Positions 43,034 to 52,757 of a stretch of DNA of 61,047 nt are shown here, one piece after another. How positions within the stretch are numbered: the first letter of the stretch is position 1; each line of letters opens with the position of its first letter. This DNA comes from JAJDIA01 sp031555505 (GTDB lineage: Bacteria > Bacteroidota > Bacteroidia > Bacteroidales > Tannerellaceae). The position numbers and the translations under genes were made by a program. The stretch spans positions 1-61,047 of the forward strand of contig JAVBUH010000025.1 in the NCBI GenBank assembly GCA_031555505.1, given 5' to 3'. The notes beneath the pieces were generated by a model that saw nothing but the letters and a program-made list of their open reading frames with translations, had not been told where the DNA came from and searched no databases.

Positions 43034-46000
43034 ATGAGCGCAACACCCCGCATATCGGCCTTCTCCATCATCGTCAGCTTCCTCTGCGTGGCGCTGGCAG
43101 GGCTTGCCTTTATCCCGCTGTTGCCCATCAAACTGTCGCCCTCACGCACCCTGCCCCAGCTGTATATCAGCTACAATATGCCCGGCAACTCCGCCCGCGT
43201 GATCGAGATGGAAGTCACCTCCCGCCTCGAAGCCATGCTCACCCGCATCAAGGGTACTCAGAAGATCAGTTCCACCTCCGGCAACGGCTGGGGCTTCATC
43301 ACGCTTGAACTCGACAAGCACACCAACATCGACGCCGCGCGCTTCGAAGCCTCCACCATCATCCGGCAGACCTGGCCCAGCCTGCCCGACGGACTCAGCT
43401 ATCCCATCCTCGAGATGAGCCGTCCCGACGATGACGAAGAGGCTCGCCCCTTCATGAACTATACCCTCAACGCCGCCGCAACGCCCATCTTCATCCAGCG
43501 CTATGCCGAAGACCAGATCAAACCCCGCCTCTCCGGTATCCCGGGCATCTACCGCATCGACGTGAGCGGCGCCACCCCCATGGAATGGCGGCTCGAATAC
43601 GACAGCCGGCAGTTGGTGCTCCTCGGCGTCTCTCTCACCGACATACAGAACGCCATCTCGGAATACTACCACAAAGAATTCCTCGGCATCGCCGACTCCG
43701 GCGGCGAAGAAGGCGAATGGATACGCCTGGCGCTCCTCCCCGAAACGGCCGACAAGGGCTTTGACCCCTCGCGCATCCAGGTTACCGGCAACGACGGTAA
43801 ACAGATACGCCTCGACCAACTGCTCAATGTAACCCGCCAGGAAGAAGCTCCCCGCAACTACTACCGTATCAACGGCCTCAATTCCATCTACCTCACCATC
43901 CGGGCCGAAGACATGGCCAACCAACTCGAACTGGCCCGTAAGGTAAAGGAAGAAATGGAACACATCCGCTCTATACTCCCCGCCGGCTACGAAATCCATA
44001 CCAGTTATGACGCTACGGAATACATCCAGTCCGAACTGGACAAGATCTACCTCCGCACCACGCTCACACTGATCATCCTCCTCACGTTTGTACTGTTCAT
44101 CACCCGCAACGTACGCTACCTCTTTCTGATCATGATCAGTATCGGAGTCAACCTCGGCATCGCCTTCATCCTCTACTACCTGCTCAAACTGGAGATACAA
44201 CTCTATTCGCTGGCCGGTATCACCATCTCGCTCAGCCTCATCATCGACAACACGATTGTGATGACCGACCATATCCGCAACCGGCACAACCGCAAAGCCT
44301 ACCTGGCCATCCTCACGGCCACCATCACCACCATGGGCGCCCTCGTCATCATCTTCTTCCTCGACGAGAAGATACGCCTCAACCTGCAGGACTTTGCCGC
44401 CGTAGTAATCATCAACCTCGGTGTATCCCTCTTCGTAGCTCTGTTCCTCGTACCGGCACTGATCGAGAAAATGGGCCTGCTCACCCAAAAGCACAACCCG
44501 GCCACAGCCAAACCCGCCCGTTTCCCCCGGGCAAAACACTTCATCCGTCGCTTCCCCGTCTGGTTCACCCGCTACTACCAATGGCAGATCGGCGTCTTTA
44601 TCCGCTGGCGTTTACCGGCCTGCGTCTTGCTGATCCTGCTGTTCGGGCTGCCTGTCTTCATGCTGCCCGACAAAATTGAGACGGAACCCATACCCGACGA
44701 CGGACCCATCCCGGAAGCACCCGCGTCCACCCGTGAGCAGATAAAACAAACCTTCACCGAATGGTACAACAAAATCGCCACCAGCGACACGTATAAAGAA
44801 AAAGTAAAGCCCATCATCGACAAAGGACTGGGTGGCACCCTCCGCCTCTTCGTACAGAAAGTGTATGCCGGCAGCTATTTCACCCGTAACGACGAAGTGG
44901 TGCTCTCGGTTACAGCCTCCATGCCCAACGGCACCACCCTCGACCAGATGAACCACCTCATCAAACGGATGGAATCCTACCTCACCACCTATAAGGAGAT
45001 CCGCCAATTCCAGACCAACATATCCAATGCCCGCCAGGCCGCCATTCACATCTACTTCACGCGTGAAAGCGAACGTTCCGGTTTTCCCTATACCCTGAAA
45101 AGCCGGATTATCAGCAAAGCGCTCGAACTGGGAGGCGGCAGTTGGAATGTATATGGCCTGCAAGACCAGGGCTTCAGTAACGACGTACGCGAAAGCGCCG
45201 GTTCCTTCCGTATCCAGATGTACGGCTACAACTACGACGAACTGTACGAATGGGGTGAACAACTGAGAGCCAAACTCCTCACCTACCGCCGCATCAAGGA
45301 AGTATTGATCAACTCCGAATTCTCGTGGTGGAAAGACGACTACCAGGAGTTCTACTTCAACCTCAACAAGGCCCGCCTGGCGCAAGAAGACATACAGCCC
45401 TACAGCCTCTTCGCCTCCCTCCGCCCGGTATTCGGCAAAGACATCGCTGCCGGATCCATCGTGGTAGACAACGAAACGGAACGTCTCAAACTCTCCTCGC
45501 GCCAATCCCACGAATTCGATATCTGGAGCATGCAGTACGTCCCCCAATACATCCAGGGCAAACCCTATAAACTAACCGAACTGGCCGTAGTGGAAAAGGG
45601 CCAGATGCCGCAGAAGGTAGCCAAAGAGAACCAGCAATACCGCCTCTGCCTGCAATACGAGTACATCGGCGCCAGCAACCAGGGTACACGCATCCAGGAA
45701 CGGGTGCTAAAAGAATTCAACGCCATCCTCCCAATGGGTTATACCGCCGAAGCGCAAAGCTATTTCTGGTCGTGGGGCGCGAAAGACAACAAACAATACC
45801 TGCTGCTGCTATTGGTGATCGCCATCATTTTCTTCACCACCAGTGTCCTGTTCAACTCTGTCAAACAGCCGCTGGCAGTCATCTTTGTGATCCCGATTTC
45901 CTACATCGGCGTCTTCCTCACGTTCTACTGGTTCAAACTCAATTTCGACCAGGGCGGGTTCGCCTCCTTTGTCCTCCTCTGTGGGATCACGGTCAATGCC

Positions 46001-46303
46001 AGCATCTACGTCCTGAACGAATACAACCAGTTACGCGAAACGCATCCCCGGATGCAACCGCTCCGCCTCTACCTCAAGGCCTGGAATGCCAAGATCACAC
46101 CGATCTTCCTCACCGTCGTTTCCACCGTACTCGGCTTCATTCCCTTTATGGTGGGTACAAACAAGGAAGCTTTCTGGTTCCCGCTGGCCGCCGGCACCAT
46201 TGGCGGATTGATCATGTCAGTAGTTGGTATATTCTTTTACCTGCCGATCTTCGCCCTTAAGAAAGAGAAGAGACCGGAAAAAAGTAAGATCGTCCATAAT
46301 TAA
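43034..46303 (+). CDS. RND efflux permease 2 with an insertion after the central helix
   Basis: A second RND permease, 1089 residues. It opens ISAFSIIVSFLCVALAGLAF, has TM4 sequence ISLSLIIDNTIVMTDHI (one Asp, then Asn), and ends VSTVLGFIPFMVGTNKEAFW with a final helix. After the seventh helix (WRLPACVLLILLFGLPVFML), where a porter strand usually follows within a few residues, there is an extra segment of about 65 residues (PDDGPIPEAPASTREQIKQT and onward) before VVLSVTASMPNGTTLDQMN. Two permeases sharing one adaptor and channel recalls MdtBC-type heteromeric pumps, but the two chains here are divergent. The gap to the channel gene is 23 bases. Confidence 0.88.
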   Translation: MSATPRISAFSIIVSFLCVALAGLAFIPLLPIKLSPSRTLPQLYISYNMPGNSARVIEMEVTSRLEAMLTRIKGTQKISSTSGNGWGFITLELDKHTNIDAARFEASTIIRQTWPSLPDGLSYPILEMSRPDDDEEARPFMNYTLNAAATPIFIQRYAEDQIKPRLSGIPGIYRIDVSGATPMEWRLEYDSRQLVLLGVSLTDIQNAISEYYHKEFLGIADSGGEEGEWIRLALLPETADKGFDPSRIQVTGNDGKQIRLDQLLNVTRQEEAPRNYYRINGLNSIYLTIRAEDMANQLELARKVKEEMEHIRSILPAGYEIHTSYDATEYIQSELDKIYLRTTLTLIILLTFVLFITRNVRYLFLIMISIGVNLGIAFILYYLLKLEIQLYSLAGITISLSLIIDNTIVMTDHIRNRHNRKAYLAILTATITTMGALVIIFFLDEKIRLNLQDFAAVVIINLGVSLFVALFLVPALIEKMGLLTQKHNPATAKPARFPRAKHFIRRFPVWFTRYYQWQIGVFIRWRLPACVLLILLFGLPVFMLPDKIETEPIPDDGPIPEAPASTREQIKQTFTEWYNKIATSDTYKEKVKPIIDKGLGGTLRLFVQKVYAGSYFTRNDEVVLSVTASMPNGTTLDQMNHLIKRMESYLTTYKEIRQFQTNISNARQAAIHIYFTRESERSGFPYTLKSRIISKALELGGGSWNVYGLQDQGFSNDVRESAGSFRIQMYGYNYDELYEWGEQLRAKLLTYRRIKEVLINSEFSWWKDDYQEFYFNLNKARLAQEDIQPYSLFASLRPVFGKDIAAGSIVVDNETERLKLSSRQSHEFDIWSMQYVPQYIQGKPYKLTELAVVEKGQMPQKVAKENQQYRLCLQYEYIGASNQGTRIQERVLKEFNAILPMGYTAEAQSYFWSWGAKDNKQYLLLLLVIAIIFFTTSVLFNSVKQPLAVIFVIPISYIGVFLTFYWFKLNFDQGGFASFVLLCGITVNASIYVLNEYNQLRETHPRMQPLRLYLKAWNAKITPIFLTVVSTVLGFIPFMVGTNKEAFWFPLAAGTIGGLIMSVVGIFFYLPIFALKKEKRPEKSKIVHN

Positions 46304-46377
46304 AACGGTTTATTCTATTTCCTAACACACAGGATACCACTTACTTTGTGCCCAAATCACCATCTATCATCAGGCAC

Positions 46378-47763
46378 ATGAAAACACATTCCAAAGCGTA
46401 TCTCTTCCTGATTGCCCTCATCTCAGCCATGGGCGGGTTGCTATTCGGTTATGACTGGGTAGTGATCGGAGGAGCAAAGCCTTTTTACGAACAATTCTTC
46501 GGCATCGCCGGAAACCCCTTCCTGCAAGGCTGGGCAATGAGTAGCGCACTGATCGGCTGCCTGGGTGGCGCCCTTACAGCCGGTAAACTGAGCGACCGTT
46601 TCGGCCGCAAACCGGTACTCATCCTGTCGGCCGCCTTATTCCTCTGCACATCGCTGGGGACAGGGATGGCAAACAACTTTACCCTGTTCAACGTCTTCCG
46701 CCTGATCGGCGGTTTTGCCATCGGTATCGCATCCAACCTCTCCCCCATGTATATTGCCGAGATTGCCCCGGCACACCTGCGTGGCCGCTTTGTGGCCATC
46801 AATCAGCTCACGGTAGTGCTGGGTATCCTGTCGGCACAAGCCGTGAACTGGCTCATCGCCGAACCGGTACCCCTCGAAGCCACAGCCGATATGATCCGTG
46901 ACTCGTGGAACGGGCAGATGGGCTGGCGCTGGATGTTCTGGGCCATGACCATCCCCTCGGTCTTATTCTTCCTCTTCGGCTTCATCCTGCCTGAGAGCCC
47001 CCGCTGGCTGGCATCCAACGGACGTACCGAAGCGGCCCTCCGCACCTTTACACGTATGGGTGGTGAAGCCTATGCCCGTAGCGAATTGGCTGCCATCCAT
47101 GCGGCATCCGAAGGTACGATCCGCGAAGGCGGTTTCCGGCAATTGCTGCATCCGTCCATGCGAAAGGTACTGGTGATCGGTATTGTGATGGCTGTACTCC
47201 AGCAATGGTGCGGTATCAACGTGATCTTCAACTATGCGCAGGAAATCTTTATGGCTGCCGGCTACGGCGTATCGGATGTCCTGATGAACATTGTAGTAAC
47301 CGGTATCACAAACGTGATCTTCACTGTACTCGCCATGTTTGTGGTAGACCGTTGGGGGCGCAAAGCGCTCACGCTGATGGGAGCATTCGGCCTCACCGTT
47401 ATTTACGCCTTCATGGGAACAGCCTACCATACACACCTCACCGGGATGGTGATGCTCGTGATCGTGGTACTGGCCATCGCCTGCTACGCCATGACACTGG
47501 CGCCGGTGATGTGGGTGGTGATCTCGGAGATATTCCCCAACCGGGTGCGCGGCGTAGCCATGTCGGTCTGCACCTTTGCCCTGTGGGCCGCCTGCTTTGT
47601 TCTCACCTATACCTTCCCGCTACTGAATAAAGGATTGGGGGCTGCCGGTACATTCTGGTTGTACGGCGCGATCTGCCTGGCAGGCGGACTGTTCGTCTGG
47701 AAGAACCTGCCCGAGACTAAAGGCAAAAGCCTGGAAGAACTTGAAAAAGAATTAATCAACTAA
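46378..47763 (+). CDS. MFS sugar porter (XylE/GLUT-like)
   Basis: A 461-residue, 12-helix transporter of the sugar porter family. Signature motifs: GLLFGYDWVVIGG near the start, with Asp26 at the position of the XylE proton-coupling Asp, SDRFGRKPVL, PESPRWLASNGR, VDRWGRKALTLMG and PETKGKSLEELEKE at the end. That pattern suggests proton-sugar symport of a hexose or pentose. I chose ATG at 46378; an upstream GTG at 46348 is in frame. The DUF5107 gene begins 19 bases after its stop, pointing to joint carbohydrate use. Confidence 0.93.
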   Translation: MKTHSKAYLFLIALISAMGGLLFGYDWVVIGGAKPFYEQFFGIAGNPFLQGWAMSSALIGCLGGALTAGKLSDRFGRKPVLILSAALFLCTSLGTGMANNFTLFNVFRLIGGFAIGIASNLSPMYIAEIAPAHLRGRFVAINQLTVVLGILSAQAVNWLIAEPVPLEATADMIRDSWNGQMGWRWMFWAMTIPSVLFFLFGFILPESPRWLASNGRTEAALRTFTRMGGEAYARSELAAIHAASEGTIREGGFRQLLHPSMRKVLVIGIVMAVLQQWCGINVIFNYAQEIFMAAGYGVSDVLMNIVVTGITNVIFTVLAMFVVDRWGRKALTLMGAFGLTVIYAFMGTAYHTHLTGMVMLVIVVLAIACYAMTLAPVMWVVISEIFPNRVRGVAMSVCTFALWAACFVLTYTFPLLNKGLGAAGTFWLYGAICLAGGLFVWKNLPETKGKSLEELEKELIN

Positions 47764-47782
47764 CAGTATATTGCAACACATC

Positions 47783-50700
47783 ATGGAGAAAATTACTGAG
47801 TATCTCATCCGCAGTACCGTCCACACCAGTGAGGTACGCGCCTGGGAAGAAGACATCCTGCTCCCTACCTACGGCATCGGGGAAGAAGAAAAGAACCCTA
47901 TCTTCCTGGAAAAACGCGTCTACCAGGGTAGCAGCGGCGCCGTATATCCTTATCCCGTGGTAGAGAAGATATGCGACGAGAAGAGAGATAAATCCTATCG
48001 CGCCCTTTTCCTCGAAAATGAATACCTCAAGCTCATGATCCTGCCTGAACTGGGAGGACGTGTCCACATGGCTTACGACAAAGTGAAGCAACGCCACTTC
48101 GTATACTATAACCAAGTGATCAAACCGGCACTTGTGGGCCTTACCGGCCCGTGGATATCCGGTGGGATCGAATTCAACTGGCCGCAACACCACCGCCCGT
48201 CCACCTTCCTGCCTACCGAATATGCCATCGAAGAACACGCCGATGGCAGCAAGACCATCTGGTGCAACGAAGTAGAACGGATGTTTCGCACCAAAGGCAC
48301 ACAGGGTTTCCGCCTCTACCCGGGCAAAGCCTACCTGGAGATCAACGTGCGCATCTACAACCGCACGGCTTTCCCCCAGACCTTCCTCTGGTGGGCCAAT
48401 CCTGCCGTAGTAGTCAACGAACATTACCACTCCGTATTCCCGCCCGATGTACATGCCGTATTCGACCACGGTAAGCGCGACGTTTCCTCCTTCCCCATCG
48501 CCACCGGCACCTATTATAAAGAAGACTATTCAGCTGGTGTGGATATCTCCCGGTACAAGAACATCCCCGTTCCCACCTCTTACATGGCTATCCAGTCCAA
48601 GTACGACTTTGTGGGTGGCTACGAAGCCGATGTACAGGGTGGCCTGCTGCACGTGGCCGACCATCATGTATCGCCCGGTAAAAAACAATGGACCTGGGGT
48701 AATGGTGACTTTGGCGTGGCCTGGGATCGCAACCTCACCGACGAAGACGGCCCCTATATCGAACTGATGACAGGCGTGTATACCGACAACCAACCCGACT
48801 TCTCCTGGCTACAGCCCTACGAAGAGAAGTCGTGGCAGCAATACTTCATGCCTTATAGCGAAGTGGGCTACGTGAAAAACGCCACTAAGGACGCCATCCT
48901 CCACCTCAGCCTGGATGCCGGCAACGCCTCCCTTGTACTTTACACGACAGCTATCAATGAAGGCATACGCATCACCGTACGATCCACAACCGGCCAGGTA
49001 TTGTTTGAACAGACAACCGACATCACACCGGCCGATCCGTTCAAAGCATCCTTTCCCGCCACGGGCTGTTCGGAATCCGACCTCATCGCCGAGATCCGTA
49101 CCGCCGACAACGCTCTGCTACTCACCTATCAAGCCGAAGAACCCGTGATCAAACCCCTGCCCGAGTCGGCCAAGGCAGCCAAAGACCCGAAGGATATCGC
49201 TTCCATCGAACAGCTGTTCCTCACCGGCCTGCACCTTGAGCAATACCGTCATGCCACCTATAATCCGCTGGACTACTACAACGAAGCCCTCCGTCGCGAA
49301 CCGGGCGATGTCCGCTGCAACAATGCCATAGGCCTCCTGCTCATGCGGAAAGGACAATTCGCACAGGCCGAGCCCTACTTCCATAAAGCCATCGAAACAC
49401 TGACCGGGCGTAATCCGAACCCATACGACGGGGAACCCTATTACAACCTCGGCTGGAGTTGCAAGATGCAGGGTAAATACGACGAAGCCTACGACGCCTT
49501 CTTCAAAGCCACCTGGAACGCCGCCTGGAAAGATGCCGGACACTACGCCCTGGCACAGATCGACTGTCTCCGTGGCCACTATCCCAAGGCGCTCTTCCAT
49601 GCCGGGCAATCCCTCATCCGCAACTGGCACAACCACAAGGCGCGCCAGTTAAAAGCCTCCCTGCTCCGCAAGCTTGGGCAAAAAGAAGAAGCCTCAGCCC
49701 TTATTGCCGAATCACTGAAGATCGACCGTTTCAACATAGGCATCCGTTTCGAGTCAGGACTGCTGACAGGTAGTAAAGCCGTACACGAAGAAATGAACCG
49801 CCTGTTGCAACACCGCGTCCATACCTATATAGAATACGCCCTCGACTTTGTGGGAGCCGGCCTGTATGACGAGGCTATCGGATTGCTTAACGAATATATC
49901 CACGCCCATACAACCGTCTACCCGTTGGCGCATTATATCGCCGGATATTGTTATTCCTGTAAAGGGGAGAAAGACGTTGCACAAACCTGCTACCGGCAGG
50001 CCGCCCGCGAAGACCATGCCTACTGTTTCCCCAACCGGCTGGAAGAAGTAGTCGTCCTCCAGGATGTAATGACGCTCGACCCGAATGGCTGTGCAGGGGC
50101 TGCTTATGCCCTGGGTAACTACTGGTATGCAAACCGGCAATATGCCGATGCTGTGGCTTGCTGGGAAACAGCCGCTACGCTCAACCCGGATTTCCCTACC
50201 GTATGGCGTAACCTCTCCCTGGCCTATTACAATAAACAGCATCAGAAATCAAAAGCACTCGAAGCGCTGGAAAAAGCATTCCGCCTAAACACAACGGATG
50301 CCCGTATCCTCATGGAACTCGACCAGTTGTACAAACGCCTCGGCTATCCGTATGCTCAACGCCTGGCTTTCCTTGAACAGTACCCCGATCTGGTGGCCAG
50401 TCGTGACGACCTGTCCATCGAACGCATCACGCTCTACAACCAGTTGGGCCGCTACGAAGAAGCCCGCGCCCTCATCGCCTCCCGCCACTTCCATCCCTGG
50501 GAGGGCGGCGAAGGAAAGATCACCGGACAATACACGCTTTGCCGGATCGAACTGGCCAAACAAGCCATCCGGGAAAGCCATTTCACAGAAGCGCTCGCCC
50601 TGCTCAAAGAAACGGAATCCTATCCGCACAACCTGGGCGAAGGCAAACTCAAGAATGCCGAAGAAAACGATAGCTGGTATTTCAAAGGGATAGCCTGTCT

Positions 50701-51139
50701 GGGCGTAGGTGAAAAAGCAGCAGAAACAGAGGCGCAGGCCTGTTTCGCCCGTGCAGTAGTTGGCGCATCCGAGCCCCAACAAGCCTTCTTTTATAACGAC
50801 CAGCAGCCCGACAAAATCCTGTACCAAGGCTTAGCCTGGCGGGCACTGGGCAAAGAAGACAGGGCACGCAGTTGTTTCAACAAGTTGATCAAGCACGGCG
50901 AAAAACACCTGTTCGACACCTGCCGGATCAATTACTTCGCCGTCTCCCTGCCCGACCTTGCCATCTGGGATGACGACCTCGACAAACGTAACCGTATCCA
51001 CTGCAATTACGTGATGGGACTGGGAAACCTCGGCCTCGGCGAAACCGACAAAGCAACCGCCTTCTTCCGCACCGTCCTCGCCCTCGACATCAACCATCAA
51101 GGCGCCCAAACCCACCTCACCATGTGCAGCGAATCATAA
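47783..51139 (+). CDS. DUF5107 + TPR protein (carbohydrate-linked)
   Basis: A cytoplasmic protein of 1118 residues with no signal peptide. Residues ~30-330 form a DUF5107 domain, a galactose-mutarotase-like beta fold: LKLMILPELGGRVHMAYDK, PWISGGIEFNWPQHHRPS and WWANPAVVVNEHYHSVFPPD are characteristic. From about residue 450 to the end are many helical TPR-type repeats (for example YYNLGWSCKMQGKYDEAYDA and NCAYALGNYW-like blocks). Many DUF5107 proteins occur beside carbohydrate genes, but the reaction is uncertain; I do not assign a glycosidase activity. The sugar porter lies just upstream and a HAD phosphatase is convergent downstream. The start is ATG at 47783; a TTG lies at 47771. Confidence 0.85.
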   Translation: MEKITEYLIRSTVHTSEVRAWEEDILLPTYGIGEEEKNPIFLEKRVYQGSSGAVYPYPVVEKICDEKRDKSYRALFLENEYLKLMILPELGGRVHMAYDKVKQRHFVYYNQVIKPALVGLTGPWISGGIEFNWPQHHRPSTFLPTEYAIEEHADGSKTIWCNEVERMFRTKGTQGFRLYPGKAYLEINVRIYNRTAFPQTFLWWANPAVVVNEHYHSVFPPDVHAVFDHGKRDVSSFPIATGTYYKEDYSAGVDISRYKNIPVPTSYMAIQSKYDFVGGYEADVQGGLLHVADHHVSPGKKQWTWGNGDFGVAWDRNLTDEDGPYIELMTGVYTDNQPDFSWLQPYEEKSWQQYFMPYSEVGYVKNATKDAILHLSLDAGNASLVLYTTAINEGIRITVRSTTGQVLFEQTTDITPADPFKASFPATGCSESDLIAEIRTADNALLLTYQAEEPVIKPLPESAKAAKDPKDIASIEQLFLTGLHLEQYRHATYNPLDYYNEALRREPGDVRCNNAIGLLLMRKGQFAQAEPYFHKAIETLTGRNPNPYDGEPYYNLGWSCKMQGKYDEAYDAFFKATWNAAWKDAGHYALAQIDCLRGHYPKALFHAGQSLIRNWHNHKARQLKASLLRKLGQKEEASALIAESLKIDRFNIGIRFESGLLTGSKAVHEEMNRLLQHRVHTYIEYALDFVGAGLYDEAIGLLNEYIHAHTTVYPLAHYIAGYCYSCKGEKDVAQTCYRQAAREDHAYCFPNRLEEVVVLQDVMTLDPNGCAGAAYALGNYWYANRQYADAVACWETAATLNPDFPTVWRNLSLAYYNKQHQKSKALEALEKAFRLNTTDARILMELDQLYKRLGYPYAQRLAFLEQYPDLVASRDDLSIERITLYNQLGRYEEARALIASRHFHPWEGGEGKITGQYTLCRIELAKQAIRESHFTEALALLKETESYPHNLGEGKLKNAEENDSWYFKGIACLGVGEKAAETEAQACFARAVVGASEPQQAFFYNDQQPDKILYQGLAWRALGKEDRARSCFNKLIKHGEKHLFDTCRINYFAVSLPDLAIWDDDLDKRNRIHCNYVMGLGNLGLGETDKATAFFRTVLALDINHQGAQTHLTMCSES

Positions 51140-51144
51140 TCCAA

Positions 51145-51197
51145 ATAGGGGCTGTGTCAAAAGTCCACCCTTAGCACACAGATAACACAGCCCCTAT
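51145..51197. terminator. Bidirectional terminator containing the dispersed element (copy 3, inverted)
   Basis: ATAGGGGCTGTGT (51145-51157) pairs perfectly with ACACAGCCCCTAT (51185-51197) around a 27-base loop containing the inverted element core (TTAGCACACAGATAA). It lies between the convergent DUF5107-TPR and HAD genes. The 13-bp stem is strong and suits both strands. Confidence 0.75.
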
Positions 51198-51229
51198 CTA
51201 TACCTTATTGATCCTTAAAAGGATACCGT

Positions 51230-51898
51230 TCATCCGAACAGCTGACGATCCACTTCGTCGAAGTTACGGATCACCGGGCAGTCAGCCCAGGCCGAATAAT
51301 CATCGTTGTTGGAGTTGACAGCGATAATGCAACCGGCACCTGCATTCCGGGCCGCCTGCAAACCGGCAATGGCATCTTCAAAAACAACCACCTGCTCCGG
51401 ACGTTTCCCGATCACTGACATAGCGATACGGTAGATTTCCGGATCGGGTTTACTGCGAATATAGCCATTGTTGTACACAACACGATCATAGTCGAACCAT
51501 TGGCCGATCCCCAGGTGGGCAAAGAAAAAGTCCACATTCTGCTTGTCGGAAGCTGTAGCGATCGTAAACGGGAGTTGTCTTTCTTTCAGGAAATCGAGGA
51601 AAGCAGGCAAACCGGGCGCCAATCGCAAGCCCGATTCAAGACAAAACCGACGGTAAAGAGCTTCTTTCTCATCCACAAAAGCCTGGATCTCAGCGTCGGA
51701 AAGGTCACGTCGAAACCACTCGATCAGCAAGTCACGGTTATTACGCCCATGGATGGAAGAAAAGAAAGCCTCATCCGAGAACTGGATACCATGCCCTTTC
51801 AGGAAAAGGTTCCAGGCCTTGTTGTGCAAGGGGGTATCCCAGAACAGGGTTCCGTTGAAATCGAATACAACCCCTTCAAATGCAGTTTGTCTTTTCAT
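51230..51898 (-). CDS. HAD-superfamily phosphatase (beta-phosphoglucomutase-like)
   Basis: A 222-residue cytoplasmic phosphohydrolase. Motif I is VVFDFNGTLF: nucleophile Asp13, with Asn15 where most members have the acid/base Asp. Motif II is in TIATASDKQN, and motifs III/IV in RSKPDPEIYRIAMSVIG and VVFEDAIAGLQAARNAGAG. The small helical cap between motifs I and II suggests a PGMB-like or sugar-phosphate phosphatase. The Asn at the second position could alter activity. It is convergent with the DUF5107 gene and may share its pathway. Its -7 box is at 51943-51950. Confidence 0.88.
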   Translation of the reverse strand: MKRQTAFEGVVFDFNGTLFWDTPLHNKAWNLFLKGHGIQFSDEAFFSSIHGRNNRDLLIEWFRRDLSDAEIQAFVDEKEALYRRFCLESGLRLAPGLPAFLDFLKERQLPFTIATASDKQNVDFFFAHLGIGQWFDYDRVVYNNGYIRSKPDPEIYRIAMSVIGKRPEQVVVFEDAIAGLQAARNAGAGCIIAVNSNNDDYSAWADCPVIRNFDEVDRQLFG

Positions 51899-51942
51899 AT
51901 TGTCTCTTGTTTTAACCGTTTCCCCATGCTGCCGGAGACATG

Positions 51943-51950
51943 CAAAAGTA
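51943..51950 (-). promoter_or_regulatory. Putative -7 box (TACTTTTG) for the HAD gene
   Basis: The minus strand reads TACTTTTG 45 bases before the ATG, immediately after the terminator of the upstream gene. Confidence 0.5.
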
Positions 51951-51956
51951 ACAAAA

Positions 51957-51982
51957 ATCCCCCGTCGGCAAGGACGAGGGAT
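51957..51982 (-). terminator. Rho-independent terminator of the beta-barrel gene
   Basis: On the minus strand ATCCCTCGTC (51973-51982) pairs with GACGGGGGAT (51957-51966), nine of ten positions, loop of six, followed by five T (51952-51956). Classic form, placed just after the beta-barrel gene stop at 52005. Confidence 0.8.
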
Positions 51983-52004
51983 GGCAAACTAACGAAATTA
52001 AGAA

Positions 52005-52592
52005 TCAGAAATAAAGGGCCAGGGCAAAAGACAACTGTTTTTCCTTGGCCGAATGGGCCAGGTTATTCAGTGTCACCTCATCCGATGTTCCCATCTGATA
52101 CGACAAGTTAACCTGGAGTATTTCAAAAAACTCGACACCCAATGTGACGATTCCCCCCACAGCGGTCTTCTTCACATCCCATTGTCCGGTATAATTGCCC
52201 TGGCTCACGGTAAACGAATCGTCGCCTACCACCTGGAAACCCACATACGGACCGGCGGCCAGAAAAACGGATGTTTCATCCTGTATGGCAAAGAAATATT
52301 TGAAATTGAGCGGGATCTGTACATAGCCGATCTGATGGGAATCCTGTCCGGTGAACTTCACCGTTTTCTGCGCGTACAGCACACTGCCGTCTATACCAAT
52401 CGGACCATCAAAACGATATTCGGCCGTCGGTCCCACATAGAAACCAATGGAATTGTCTTTCACTATATACTTCATCATGTCCGCTCCGATAAAGTTAGTA
52501 CTGATACCCACTTTCGGGCCAAAACGGAATTGAGCCTGCACAGCGGTAGCAGTAAAGCAGGCGATCATCAGGAAGAGGAAACTTTTTCTCAT
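52005..52592 (-). CDS. Outer-membrane beta-barrel protein (PorT/OmpX-like)
   Basis: A 195-residue exported protein with a signal peptide (SFLFLMIACFTATAVQAQ) and repeated amphipathic strands ending FALALYF, with a terminal aromatic as expected for an outer-membrane barrel. Strand-like stretches include FRFGPKVGISTNFIGADMM, IGFYVGPTAEYRFDGPIG and YFFAIQDETSVFLAAGPYVG. No ligand or transport role is visible. It is divergent from pirin, with a palindrome in the gap, and is followed by a clear terminator. Confidence 0.85.
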   Translation of the reverse strand: MRKSFLFLMIACFTATAVQAQFRFGPKVGISTNFIGADMMKYIVKDNSIGFYVGPTAEYRFDGPIGIDGSVLYAQKTVKFTGQDSHQIGYVQIPLNFKYFFAIQDETSVFLAAGPYVGFQVVGDDSFTVSQGNYTGQWDVKKTAVGGIVTLGVEFFEILQVNLSYQMGTSDEVTLNNLAHSAKEKQLSFALALYF

Positions 52593-52710
52593 ATCTATGT
52601 TCTTTAAATGTTGTCTGCCTCGGGCATAATACCCTATAACAACAATAAATGTTTATGATTGTTCTCCCCATTCATACATTTTAACAACACGCAACTTCTG
52701 GCGCACTTCC

Positions 52711-52728
52711 TTGTTATATAGATAACAA
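52711..52728. promoter_or_regulatory. Perfect palindrome between the beta-barrel and pirin genes
   Basis: TTGTTATATAGATAACAA has seven-base perfect arms around ATAG, 29 bases before the pirin start. It may be an operator for one or both divergent genes. Confidence 0.45.
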
Positions 52729-52757
52729 CATCACCATTCGCACAGCAAACAGTTCCT

